Positions 44,497 through 53,776 of a stretch of DNA of 64,000 nt are shown here, one piece after another. The notes beneath the pieces were generated by a model. That model was not told the origin of the DNA. It saw only the letters and a list, made by a program, of their open reading frames with translations, and ran no database searches. The position numbers were made by a program, and so were the translations under genes. Source of the stretch: Limnanthes douglasii subsp. nivea (taxonomy: Eukaryota; Streptophyta; Magnoliopsida; Brassicales; Limnanthaceae); assembly GCA_036936605.1 (NCBI GenBank), contig JAUPFV010000002.1, positions 221,681,046 through 221,745,045 of the forward strand, written 5' to 3'. Within the stretch, counting starts at the first letter, position 1. Each line of letters begins with the position of its first letter.

Positions 44497-44497
<1 letters not shown>

Positions 44498-44768
44498 CTT
44501 GGATTTAGTTATCTGGTGCTAATGAAAGTTAAAAGTTGGGACTGATTTTTATGGAAGATAAATATTTGTTAAAGCAAGAAAATAAACAATTGCAGATGGG
44601 TCGAAAATGATTCTTTTTTTGTTTTATGGAATATTAATTTGTGGTTCAAGATGGACCGAAAAAATTAATAAAATTTAATGTTTGTTTCGATTTATAAAAT
44701 TTCAAATAGTTTATTATTTTCAGTTATTAGTTTTTTTTATTAATTTTGTAAACACCTCAAATTTTATT
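44497..44768. repeat. Start of second 12.6-kb unit (ELIP 3' flank, left part)
   Basis: Matches 31851-32131, the 3' flank of ELIP copy A, and stops at 'caaattttatt' (44758-44768). The flank resumes after the 8.85-kb insert with the same 'caaattttatt' at 53619-53629. Confidence 0.88.
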
Positions 44769-44808
44769 TCAGATTTTTCGTAGAGTTTTTTTGGGTGGTG
44801 AGTTTTTA
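44769..44808 (+). repeat. Fragment of copia leader
   Basis: About 36 bases ('tttttcgtagagttttttt' and following) match the leader of the copia element at 51919-51955. It lies at the left joint of the insert, before element 5. Confidence 0.7.
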
Positions 44809-44828
44809 GTTGATCCATTTGAATCTGA

Positions 44829-45191
44829 TTATATCCTGCAAGCATCCATGAAAGAAAGAAGTTTAATCTCTGAAGTGGAATCAACCCGCTGATCTATTCG
44901 AGGGACGGGAAATGGATCTTTAGGGCATGCTCGATTCAAATCTTTGACGTCAACACACATTCTCCAGTTTACATTCTTCTTTTTGAACAATACTATGTTT
45001 ACAGTCCACAAAAGATATTGCGCCTCCATAATATGTCCTGCCCTGGAAAGATGATCAACTTCTTGAACAATAGCCTCTGATTTTTTCACATAAAAAGCTA
45101 GGGTATGACTTATTATCTCAGATGGAACTCCTATCACATCCTCTGTTTTCGAAGCGAAAACATCCAAATTATCAAACAGAAATTGTAACAA
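44829..45191 (-). pseudogene. Element 5 reverse transcriptase N-terminal part
   Basis: An open frame with 'EDVIGVPSEIISHTLAF', 'AIVQEVDHLSRAGHIMEAQY', 'NWRMCVDVKDLNRACPKDPF' and 'FMDACRI'. It stops before the catalytic loop, where copia leader DNA begins. Confidence 0.82.
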
Positions 45192-45439
45192 TTAATCACG
45201 CAGAGTAAGAGAAAACAATGTTACTATTCCTAAAGTCTTCCCATTAGAAAAATAAATTCTCTTCAAGTTCTCACTCATTGTTAAAGAACTTGGGGTTTCC
45301 ATCAGATCATACATTCCTTATTCATCCGAAGTTAGCCCCATTGGTTGCTATTCAGCCATCCGATCCTCAGAAGTTGAACTTCGAATCCTGAGTGTTGTTG
45401 CATAACATTCCCTAGCTTCTTTTTAGTTTCTTCGAACCA

Positions 45440-45990
45440 CACCAACACGATCTCCCACGACATACTTCAAACATTGATGAACAGTATACACAATAACATA
45501 TATTCTTGAAAGCCAAGATCTCCCAAAAATAGCGTTGTAATTGGTCGGATATTTAACCACGATAAACAAAACTTGAACTTTATTTTTAAATGAGCATTTA
45601 TCCTAACACACCTCACATTTGAATTCCCCAATTACTTGAGCTGTTACCCTTATAAACCCAATTATAGTTCGATCAGACCGACAAATTCAAGGTGGATTGC
45701 GCATTATATCTTATGTAGATTTGAATAACACATTTAATAAACTCCATGTATCAATAAGAACGCGTCGAATTTCAACTCCATATATTCCTGCCCCTATAAC
45801 CACTGCATTGTCATGAGGACCAGATATTCCTCTCAAATCATCACCATCGAACAAAATAAAATAGTTTCATGCTTGCCATATAAATGAGTCGACATCCTTC
45901 CATATACTTAACTTGCTAAACTGACAACGTGTCTTTTCCTAGAGCTATTAGTATTACCAAATATGTAATCTCCCCCAAAGATTTCCAAGG
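45440..45990 (-). pseudogene. Element 5 protease, active site lost
   Basis: Minus-strand pieces of the protease. The region equivalent to the catalytic motif reads 'VLIDTWSLLNVLF' near 45735-45775, in place of V-L-I-D-T-G-S-S-A-N-V-L-F. The block equivalent to 'FDEDDLRG' lies near 45830-45860. Several stops are present. Confidence 0.7.
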
Positions 45991-46056
45991 ACTCAAAATA
46001 CTCACATAAGCTTTGAACTCATCATTTCTCTACTAGTTCATCCACAACCATAAAAA

Positions 46057-47215
46057 TTAATCGATTTGGATTTGTATCAAAATATTTGAGGCTGCATCAA
46101 ACTTATTGAACTTAAAATCTAGAATCATCAGCGCATTTTCTTCCTTTGAATTCAGATTTGTTGTTATTTCTTGGATGAGGTGGCTGATAATTCGAAGAGT
46201 GTCCTTGATTATTTGACATGTGCCGTAAATTCTTTGACTAGGTCCAACCACTCCTCGAACCCTAGTTGATTCCTCCATTTTAATTTGATCCTCAACTTGA
46301 GCCATCAGTGCTCCAAAAGTTAAAGATCTCCTCTTTGTTGTTTCATTTTCTAAATCACCTCGTAACAAACCTTTTCAAAATGGAACCATAGCCACTAGCT
46401 CTTCACATTTATACAATCCCGCTTTTGTTAACACAAAACGCTTTGTATAATCTTTCAACTTCTCTCCCACAATAGTTTACATTGTATTATCATGTCGTCA
46501 TTTGCTTGCATCTCTTTACTTCCCACAAACTATCGTTGCAAAGCTGTATAAAAATCTCTAAAGTTGGAAATAGATCCCATTGTAATCCTATTGTACCACT
46601 TCAATGTTGTACCCTTGAACGTTTGAGAAAAGGCTCTGCATACCAGTTTGTCATCATCTTTGAAGTTTATCATATAGTTCTTAAATTGTTCAATGTGATC
46701 ATGATGATCTTGCATCCCCTCGAACTTCTCGACCTTAGTATGTCAAAACGCTTCGGATGAGTAATAGACCTTAGAGCAGCTGTTAAAAGTGAATTTCTCC
46801 CTTCTAATCCTTGTACATACTGGTCATCTCTTCTTGTTCCCATAACAGCATACAAATTCTGATCAACTACTCTTGTGTACTGATTTGATGTATTTCCTTC
46901 ACACCATTTTGTCTCCCTCAAGCAATAAGGTACATTGTCTTTTTGTATCTATACTATTTACATGATTTTTGAGGCCAACCTCTTTCTTCTTTTGAAGATC
47001 CCTGATACCTATTTTTCTTAGAGAAAACTTCTTCAGATTTTGAACAGTAAATTCCTCATCAGTAGACGTAATATACATGTGTTTGTCTTTCTTTTCTTTT
47101 TGTGAGGTACGATGCTCTTTATTGGATTCAAAATGCATTTTCTTCCGATTAATTTAAATCCGACGAGATGTATACGATCGATCAGATTGATTTTCCAGCT
47201 TTCATTTTTCTTCAA
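46057..47215 (-). pseudogene. Element 5 Gag
   Basis: Gag pieces: 'MRETKWCEGNTSNQY' (46921, N-terminus homologous to element 2 at 28924), 'QDHHDHIEQFKNYMINFKDD' (46660-46715), 'TTLKWYNRITMGSISNFRDF' (46540-46610), and 'LENETTKRRSLTFGALMAQ' (46057-46368). It is split by frameshifts. The Cys/His knuckle is deleted. Confidence 0.78.
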
Positions 47216-47552
47216 CTGATCGTACCTCGGATTTTACCCTTGCTCACTGAATATGCTCTTCTCTTTGAAGATATTTTTATTTCAATGTTGTTATTTTATC
47301 CAACATTTGATTCATTCGAACCTGGATATCTGAATGACCTTGGTGCAACAGAGCTTGATCATCTTCTCAACTTTTTTCCCTAAAAACATCAGATCTTAAA
47401 ATTTCAATTTCTTTTTTAACCATTGGATCAACATTGTTTCTTTGTTCCATATCGATCTAGAATGATACAATTGAGCTAGAATTCTACAGTTTATAGTTTT
47501 TACGTGAAATCAAGGTACCACTAAAATAAAACTCCTATTAAGGTGGACAATC

Positions 47553-47859
47553 TGTTAAATATAAATCTGGTTTCTTAAGACAGAGCGAGTAAAGAAAGTA
47601 TTAAGTTTGTAGAGAGAGAAAGTAGAAGAGGGGAAATAAGCTTTGTTTAATCAGAAAGTGTGACCCTTTATTCATTGTCATGTGCCTTTATTTATAAGCG
47701 CAAAGACTTTTATAAATGATTCGGTTATATAAATGGATTAAGTATATTTCAATGCCCTTATTTACAATTAGTCAAAAAACCATCCAATATGTATACAAGT
47801 TATCATATATAACTTTAGTTCTATTACATTTAGGCCCTCAATATTTTATATCCTTATCA
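47553..47859 (-). repeat. LTR of gypsy element 5
   Basis: Ends CTTATCA at 47859 on the plus strand (TGATAAG on the minus strand), as in the other LTRs. The left edge is probably TGTTAAAT at 47553, but TGGACAAT at 47544 is possible. There is only one copy in the window, so the edges are inferred. Confidence 0.6.
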
Positions 47860-49322
47860 ACTTGTATTTTATTTTCAATACTACACAATTTTTCGTATCA
47901 TGCCCAACATCTTCATGGTACTTGCAATATTTTTTAATACTGTTTACCCTTAGAGCCTGTATTGGGGCAAGTTTTCGGATTTCTATGTGATTTTGAGCTC
48001 TGTCAAAAATTGTTGCTACATATTTTGTCAATTTGGAAAAATGAGTTGTTTGGACCCACTTGTTTGACATTGGCCTAACAATTTATTACACATTTGCTAC
48101 TTGTGAAATCACCTGCAGTCTCAGAGGTAATTCGTTCGCAGCTCTTAGTCGGAAAGTTGTAGTTGGTGGATTATGCGTTACCATCAAAGATTGTTGGAAC
48201 TGATTTTGTTCAATTTGTGTCATAGAAGCCATTTCTGATGCATGGGTTTCCTCTACCAACACTATTTTTTTAACTTGGTCTAACAATTCCCAAAATGTCA
48301 TAGCCTACTTTTATGCAATATTATCTTTCAAGATATCGGGGTAAATGGTTATACCACTATGAATCATCGCCTTCAAATGTTTGGGAAAAAGACATTTACA
48401 AAAATTTATCATTGTCATCATAATTAATCATGAAATTCTTGAACTACTCAATATGACTATATGGATCTTGTATCCCATCGAATTTCTCTAGCTTCGAGAT
48501 GTCTAAGTGTTTTGACATATGTCCGGATGGGATTTCCACTGCGAGATGAGAAGACCTTCAATTATGTGATATCTTATACATACTAATTAGAGGACCTTCA
48601 TTCATAGGAGTATACAAACCTTCTTCGGACGGGTATGTGAATTGATTACTCACTTGATAGTTAAGGTTGTGAATTTCTGTAGAGATCTTTTCATAAGGTG
48701 CAACTTGTTCTCTCTTAGTAATATTAACAATATTATCTCACTCATTGGACTCACACTTTCTTTTCTCTTGATTATATATTTCTATCCTAGAACTTATGTT
48801 CCGTCAAGACGTTTGATGGCTATCCATAGGCCACTTTGAACCCTTTACATATGACTCGTAAAAGGATTAGTCACTCGGCTCAGTAGACTTGTAGCGACAC
48901 ATAGGTTTCATTTTCCTTTGTGATGAATAAAGACTTTGTCTCTAACGTCATTCATGCCTATCATTGGTCTGATGAGCATCCTATAATTCATCTATCTCTA
49001 TTACCTGCTCGCTTTGAACCTCCGACATGAGTCTCTTCAAAGTCAGAGATGTATATTTTTCTGCATTTAGCATTTCTATGTCCTTTTGAAGTTCATTCCT
49101 CAAAGCTACCGAAGCATACTCTTCAAGTTCCTCTTCGGTAAATTGATCATTGTTATGTTCTTTTATTATCATTTTTTTGGTAAGATGACCTCTGGATGAG
49201 TCTCGGACCAGCAGATGAACAGTGTCAATATTAAGCTCCTCTAAGCCTTTTGTATCAATTTCTCTCAAAATATTCGTTAATTCCATAATGGTTTTGGATA
49301 AACGATTATGGGTACCAATTAT
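47860..49322 (-). pseudogene. Element 4 Gag
   Basis: A charged N-terminal frame (48981-49322 and on) with a long Glu/Lys-rich, probably coiled-coil stretch ('EEELEEYASVALRNELQKDI') comes first, followed by a capsid-like segment in broken frames (48320-48480). A frame at 48086-48301 has 'FWELLDQVKKIVLVEE'. The Cys/His knuckle 'CKYHEDVGHDTKNCVVLK' is at 47890-47950. The frame is ended by the LTR of element 5. Confidence 0.7.
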
Positions 49323-49340
49323 TCCCACATACGGTGCCAA
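49323..49340 (-). other. Primer-binding site of element 4
   Basis: TTGGCACCGTATGTGGGA follows directly after the LTR end (minus strand). It is close to the TTGGCGCCGTTG...GGGGA primer-site and leader start common in Tat and Athila elements. Confidence 0.6.
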
Positions 49341-49512
49341 TGATAGTTCCAAAAGATTTCTTAGAAGGGTTATATGTCTGAACTATGTTTGGATGGGAAT
49401 ATTTAGAGAGAAAAACATGGAAAAAGTAGAGAGAGAAACTGACAAGGGATGTTGCGTTATATAGTACTAGAAGTGGATCTATAAATTACATGATTACCCT
49501 CTTTATAGGTGC
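49341..49512 (-). repeat. Partial 5' LTR of element 4
   Basis: Starts TGATAGTTCC and matches 35070-35240 for about 170 bases, then diverges where 'ataggtgcaccg' begins. The outer part is missing. Confidence 0.65.
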
Positions 49513-49559
49513 ACCGAATATGGTTAGTATTATCATAGATTCAGTGACCTATAAGGGGT

Positions 49560-50690
49560 TACGGGGGTGATTCAAAAAGAAACGGAGGATCAGGATGGGA
49601 CAGGTTTTGGTTTAAGACGTCTTACGGAACAGTTTTTTTAGACGATTATTTGGATTCTAATATCGTGTGTACCACTGATATGACTACACAAGTCAGTTAT
49701 GCGTATATCATGGTCTTTCTTGGTTGTACCATAATCACCAACATGAGCCAAAAAAACATCCGGGGTGACTTTCTTGTCCATTTGGAGCACTTGGATAAGC
49801 TTGGTGAGATAGTATGGGGTGCATGTGCGTTTGTGCGGCTTTAGAAGGGTTTGGGAGGCATTTCAAATACGTTGTTAAAAGTCTTATTAGTTTCTCCCGG
49901 TTGTTAGATTGCTAGATCTACGACTATTTCCCCTATTTTTGCCTTCTTTAACAATGCTTATAGCCTATCTAATCTTAAGATTGTTAGTTGTTTTCTTAAA
50001 ACACTAACGGGGATAAGTCTTCGGTCAAAGTCTTACTACTGTGACATTCTTGCCACTCAAGAGAGAATGATGTAAGTAATGTTATTTAATTACTATTAAT
50101 TTTTTAATTTACCAATTAGTGTCTTACAAAGTTATGTTTTTATTTGTTCTGCATGTGATTTTACAACCTTAACTTGAAATAAGAGAGGAATTTCTAGAGC
50201 TAAAGATTAGGTTGTATCCCAATCTTATTCAACTTATGCTTGTGATTGAGGTGTATCTGTCGGATCGAGTGATACATGAATTTAGTTGGATCCAAGAGAA
50301 GCCACTAGATCTCATTGCACCTCGATCTGTTATCAAGAAATTATATATTATAAGGTTTGTTGTTCAAACTCGGGATTATGAAAACTGACAGTCGCAATTG
50401 TATGTGATCGATAGGTATACACGATATGTATCGGGAAGTCGTATGACATCAACGCCTCAGTGCGCAGCTTATATTGAAAAGTAAGTTTTGTTTCACATCA
50501 CTCCCCATATTTCTTATGATCATTCTATTGTAGAAGTGATTCATACGATAAATCCTATTCGACCTCTTGACGACACTCTGGAAGAGACCATCAATTTTAT
50601 GAAGAGAATGTTCCAAATCACAAGTCTCTGGCTCATTGTCATCCTAACTATCTTGGTATTATGTTTGTTTGTTTAGTGATGTATGTTATT
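49560..50690 (+). pseudogene. Plant mobile domain (MAIN-like) gene relic
   Basis: Plus-strand PMD protein in several frames. 'WFKTSYGTVFLDDYLDSN' starts near 49600. 'VSYAYIMVFLGCTII' (49690-49735) corresponds to the Y-L-L-Y-L-L-G-C-x-L-F block. 'FLVHLEHLDKLGEIVWGACAF' (49770-49830) corresponds to L-x-x-L-x-D-L-x-x-x-x-x-Y-x-W-G-A-A-x-L. After a spacer that may be an intron (about 50070-50170, GTAAGT at 50071), 'VYLSDRVIHEFSW' (50250-50290) matches P-x-R-V-x-R-Q-F-G. The end is 'YIEK..HITPHISYDHS' (50470-50530). A stop and frameshift are present. The N-terminal section was lost at the joint with element 4. Confidence 0.68.
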
Positions 50691-50934
50691 TTTCTAGAAC
50701 TATTATCGCACGCGTTGTTTGCGTTGTGATTTATATTTGTTTTAATTCATGAAGTTGTATAACATAACATTTTATTTTGGGCATGTATGTTATATAACTT
50801 TAGGTTGTTTTTTGAACTTTTATCTTATATTTATCTTCTTATGAATTGATCATCTATGTTATTGTGTTTGAGAGACTTTATATGGAGGGTTGATTAGAAT
50901 TGAATGAATGAGATTGTGTTATATTCGGATAGGC

Positions 50935-51580
50935 CCCGCTGGTGAGGAACATCTGCACCGTCAGGTTGAAAATTCCAAACCTGCAGGAGAGTTCCCCATC
51001 GGAAGGTGAAAAAATTTTCCTCGATGGGGTGGCCTCCTTAGAAAAAAGATAATATTAATTTGAGTTTTGGTTTCCTTCCTTGTCGGGTAAAAAATTTTAA
51101 ACTGGGGTGGGGGAATTTCCAACCCTGAGGGTCAAAACTTCCCCACTAGTTTAAAACATCTGCCCCACCGGTATGGGATCTGTGAACCACTTGGGGGGGA
51201 GGGGGGCTGCCGGGTGGAAAATTCCAAACCGGCGAGAAATTTTATCACCGATGGGTAAAAAATTATTCCTTACTGGTAAGACACACAGAAACTAAAGAAT
51301 AATGGGTTTTATTATCTATGGTTACACCCTGCCGAATGGAAAATTCCACACCGACGGGAGAGTTTCTCCCCCATGGGTAAAACATTATTCCCTGACTTGG
51401 AGACACACAAAAAACTAAAGAGTAAAGGGATTCATTTTATATGGTTACTACCCGTCGGGTGAAATATTCCTCACCGGAGGGAGAGTTTCTCACTAGCAGG
51501 TATAAGATTTACATTTGTTGGGTTGGAAATTCCTCTTCACCGGTTGGAAACAAATAAATATGATTTAAGGTTCCCACCAA
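50935..51580. repeat. GC-rich tandem repeat array, about 122-bp period
   Basis: The best units begin near 51205, 51327 and 51448. Each contains 'gtggaaaattcc', a C/G-rich 'accggcgggagagtttctc', 'gatgggtaaaa' and 'acacacagaaactaaagaat', ending 'tatatggttac'. The string 'ggaaaattcc' recurs at 51216 and 51338, period 122. Earlier, more decayed units lie at about 50935-51190. The copia element inserted at the right end of the array. Confidence 0.8.
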
Positions 51581-51588
51581 GTGGTAAT

Positions 51589-51687
51589 TGTTACAGGAAA
51601 TAAATTAGACTAATATCTAATTTATTTAGTATAATATATATTTAGTATAATATATATTGTAGTATATTTATTTAGTCAAAGATTTAG

Positions 51688-51737
<50 letters not shown>

Positions 51738-51898
51738 AGTATAATATATATGATAATCAATTATTGTTAATAGTCTAGGTCTACTTTAGGAAAATAAAGA
51801 TTCTAGTATTAATTTTTTTAACTGCTACAAAGTAGTATAAAAGGTGAACCACATAGATAAATAATACATACTTTTTGAGAAAGAAAATACTTTTGACA
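51589..51898 (+). repeat. Copia 5' LTR
   Basis: 310 bp, TG...CA. A long TA tract (about 51690-51734) explains why it is 31 bp longer than the 3' LTR. Confidence 0.93.
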
Positions 51899-51910
51899 TG
51901 GTATCAGAGC
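51899..51910 (+). other. Copia primer-binding site
   Basis: TGGTATCAGAGC, complementary to the 3' end of initiator tRNA-Met, directly after the LTR. Confidence 0.93.
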
Positions 51911-52133
51911 GCAACTGATTTTTCGTAGAGTTTTTTTGGGTGGTGAGTTTTTCGTGTATTTTGGGTGGTGAGGTTTTTCTGAATTTTGAGAGTATTTGGG
52001 GATTTTTAGTTTCAGATTTTTCTGAATTTCGAGAGTATTTGGGTAGTGAAATATTTTTTTTTCTTTTGAGAATTTGGGGATTTAGTTTTATTTCAGATTT
52101 TTGTTCTCGTGGATCTATTTTCTTGGTTACATC

Positions 52134-52760
52134 ATGTCACTGGATAAATTCGATCCGTTTCATATTAAATTTACGAGGACTAAGGTTTTTGCAGAAGCTG
52201 TTGCGTCAGGACCTATTGGCGAGTTAGGATTTAGGGAAGTAGGCTAATTACACTCAAGGAAGTCTTTCCATTGAAGCATATTTTCCAAGTTTTCAAAACC
52301 TTTGGGCAGATTATTCAGATATAATTTATGACGATATTCCTGCTTCAGCTATTTCTGCTATCTAGACAATGCATGCAACCAGCAGACGAGATTAGTTCTT
52401 GATGAAGCTACGACCGGATTTTGACATCGCACGGTCTAATCTGATGAATCGTCATCCTGTACCATCTCTGGATGCATGTTTGGGTGAACTTCTTCGTGAG
52501 GAGCAGCGAATGATAACTCAGGCATCTATTGAACATTAAGCTAGTATCAGTACACCGGTTCCGGTAGCTTATGTAACACAAGCGAGAAATAAAAATAGAG
52601 ACATGTGTGCCATCCAATGCTATAGTTGTAATTCTTTCGGCCACATTGCTCAGGATTGTCCCAAAAAGGTCTGCAACTACTGCAAGAAACAAGGGCACAT
52701 CATCTCTGTTTGTCCCACTCGACCTGACATCTACACTTTGCTGCAGTTCGACGCATCATT
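52134..52760 (+). pseudogene. Copia Gag with two zinc knuckles
   Basis: From ATG at 52134 ('MSLDKFDPFHIKFT') Gag runs through broken frames with 'SIEAYFPSFQNLWADY' (52265-52310), 'FLMKLRPDFDIARSNLMN' (52397-52450) and 'LGELLREEQRM' (52480-52510). It ends in two CCHC knuckles, 'CYSCNSFGHIAQDC' (52619-52660) and 'CNYCKKQGHIISVC' (52672-52713), both with all zinc ligands. There are stops at 52232, 52363, 52394 and 52538 in the path, so a full Gag is not made. Downstream it fuses to RT sequence. Confidence 0.85.
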
Positions 52761-53197
52761 CGCTATCTTCAAGGCTCGCCTACTCGTGGTTTGTTCTTTC
52801 CAGCTGGCTCATCTCTTCAACTTGTTTCCTATAGTGATGCTGATTGGGCTGGATGTCCAGATACACGTCGATCTACTACAGGTTGGTGTATGGTGTTTCT
52901 AAATCTTCTGCCGAAGCTGAATATCGTGCCATGTCTAGTGCTTGTTCTGAAATTGTATGGCTATGTGGTCTTCTTGAGGAGGTTGGATTTCCTCAAACAA
53001 CTTCTACCCCTCTTCATGCTGATAACACTAGTGACATTCGGATTGCCACCAATCCTGTTTTTCATGAGCGCACCAAACACATTGAAGTTGATAGTCATTC
53101 CATTCGAGATACTTTGGAAAAACGGGTGATATCTCTTCCTCACATCTCTTCTGATCTCCAAGTGGCTGATATTTTCACCAAAGCTATGACTCGTTAG
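52735..53197 (+). pseudogene. Copia RT end and RNase H, deleted
   Basis: After the Gag knuckles the sequence jumps to the end of RT ('GLFFPAGSS' and 'LVSYSDADWAGCPDTRRSTTG', 52786-52883), with the first RNase H Asp. About 25 residues are then missing, and the frame changes to 'VSKSSAEAEYRAMSSACSEI' (52893-52950), with the Glu of RNase H, and 'VADIFTKAMTR' (53165-53197), the usual end of copia Pol. The first frame runs on out of phase, so RNase H is broken. Confidence 0.88.
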
Positions 53198-53250
53198 CGG
53201 CATCAATTTCTTATTGGCAAATTGTTACTAGTTGACTTACGAGCATCAAT

Positions 53251-53261
53251 TTGAGGGAGGG
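53251..53261 (+). other. Copia polypurine tract
   Basis: TTGAGGGAGGG directly before the 3' LTR. Confidence 0.85.
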
Positions 53262-53540
53262 TGTTACAGGAAATAAATTAGATTAATATCTAATTTATTT
53301 AGTATAATATATATTTAGTATAATATATATTGTAGTATATTTATTTAGTCAAAGATTGAGTTAATATATATATTGTAGTATAATATATATGATAATTAAT
53401 TATAGTCAATAGTGTAGGTCAACTTTAAAAAAATCAAAAATCTAGTATTAAATGTTGTAACTGCTACAAAGTAGTATCAAAAGTAAACCATACACATAAA
53501 TATTACATATTTTTTTTAGAAAAAAAAAATATTTTTGACA
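53262..53540 (+). repeat. Copia 3' LTR
   Basis: 279 bp, TG...CA, followed by the target duplication GTAAT. Confidence 0.93.
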
Positions 53541-53776
53541 GTAATAACACACCAAATGATACTAGTTCTCTATCAATCTTTTTTACATTATCGCGATCTT
53601 ATTAATACATTCCTTATTCAAATTTTATTAATATTAGTTTCAATTTTTGGAAGAAAAAAAAGGAAGACGTGGACAGCAAAAAAAACTCTGAGCAATGTAG
53701 CCGGTAGTAACTTTTTATATACTTTAGAATGTTACCTAAGGAATCTCGTTTCAAAACCTTAAACTAGTTGTAAGAT

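Larger units (their letters stand above)
44829..47859 (-). mobile_element. Gypsy element 5 (Tat-type), 3'-truncated
   Basis: Minus-strand element with 5' LTR (about 47553-47859), gag, decayed protease and the start of RT. It ends at about 44829 within RT. Its right LTR edge abuts gag sequence of element 4, so it inserted into element 4. Confidence 0.78.
47860..49512 (-). mobile_element. Gypsy element 4: 5' LTR fragment, primer site and gag
   Basis: Minus-strand element reduced to a partial 5' LTR (49341-49512), primer-binding site (49323-49340), leader and gag. Gag is interrupted at 47860 by element 5. The LTR is cut at about 49512 where the PMD region begins. Its LTR is of the same family as 35070 and 55506. 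Confidence 0.72.
51589..53540 (+). mobile_element. Short Ty1/copia retrotransposon with intact ends and target duplication
   Basis: A 1952-bp element: 5' LTR 51589-51898, primer-binding site 51899-51910, gag with two zinc knuckles, a large deletion, the end of RT/RNase H, polypurine tract 53251-53261 and 3' LTR 53262-53540. It is flanked by a perfect 5-bp duplication GTAAT (51584-51588 and 53541-53545). Protease, integrase and most of RT are missing, so it is non-autonomous. The two LTRs differ by roughly ten percent by hand count, apart from a TA-tract expansion. Confidence 0.93.

Noticed and set aside
44769..53618. Interpreting the 8.85-kb insert as a single MULE or helitron
   Set aside because: I compared the two ends and see neither inverted repeats nor the TC/CTRR termini; only the 11-bp direct repeat supports one event.
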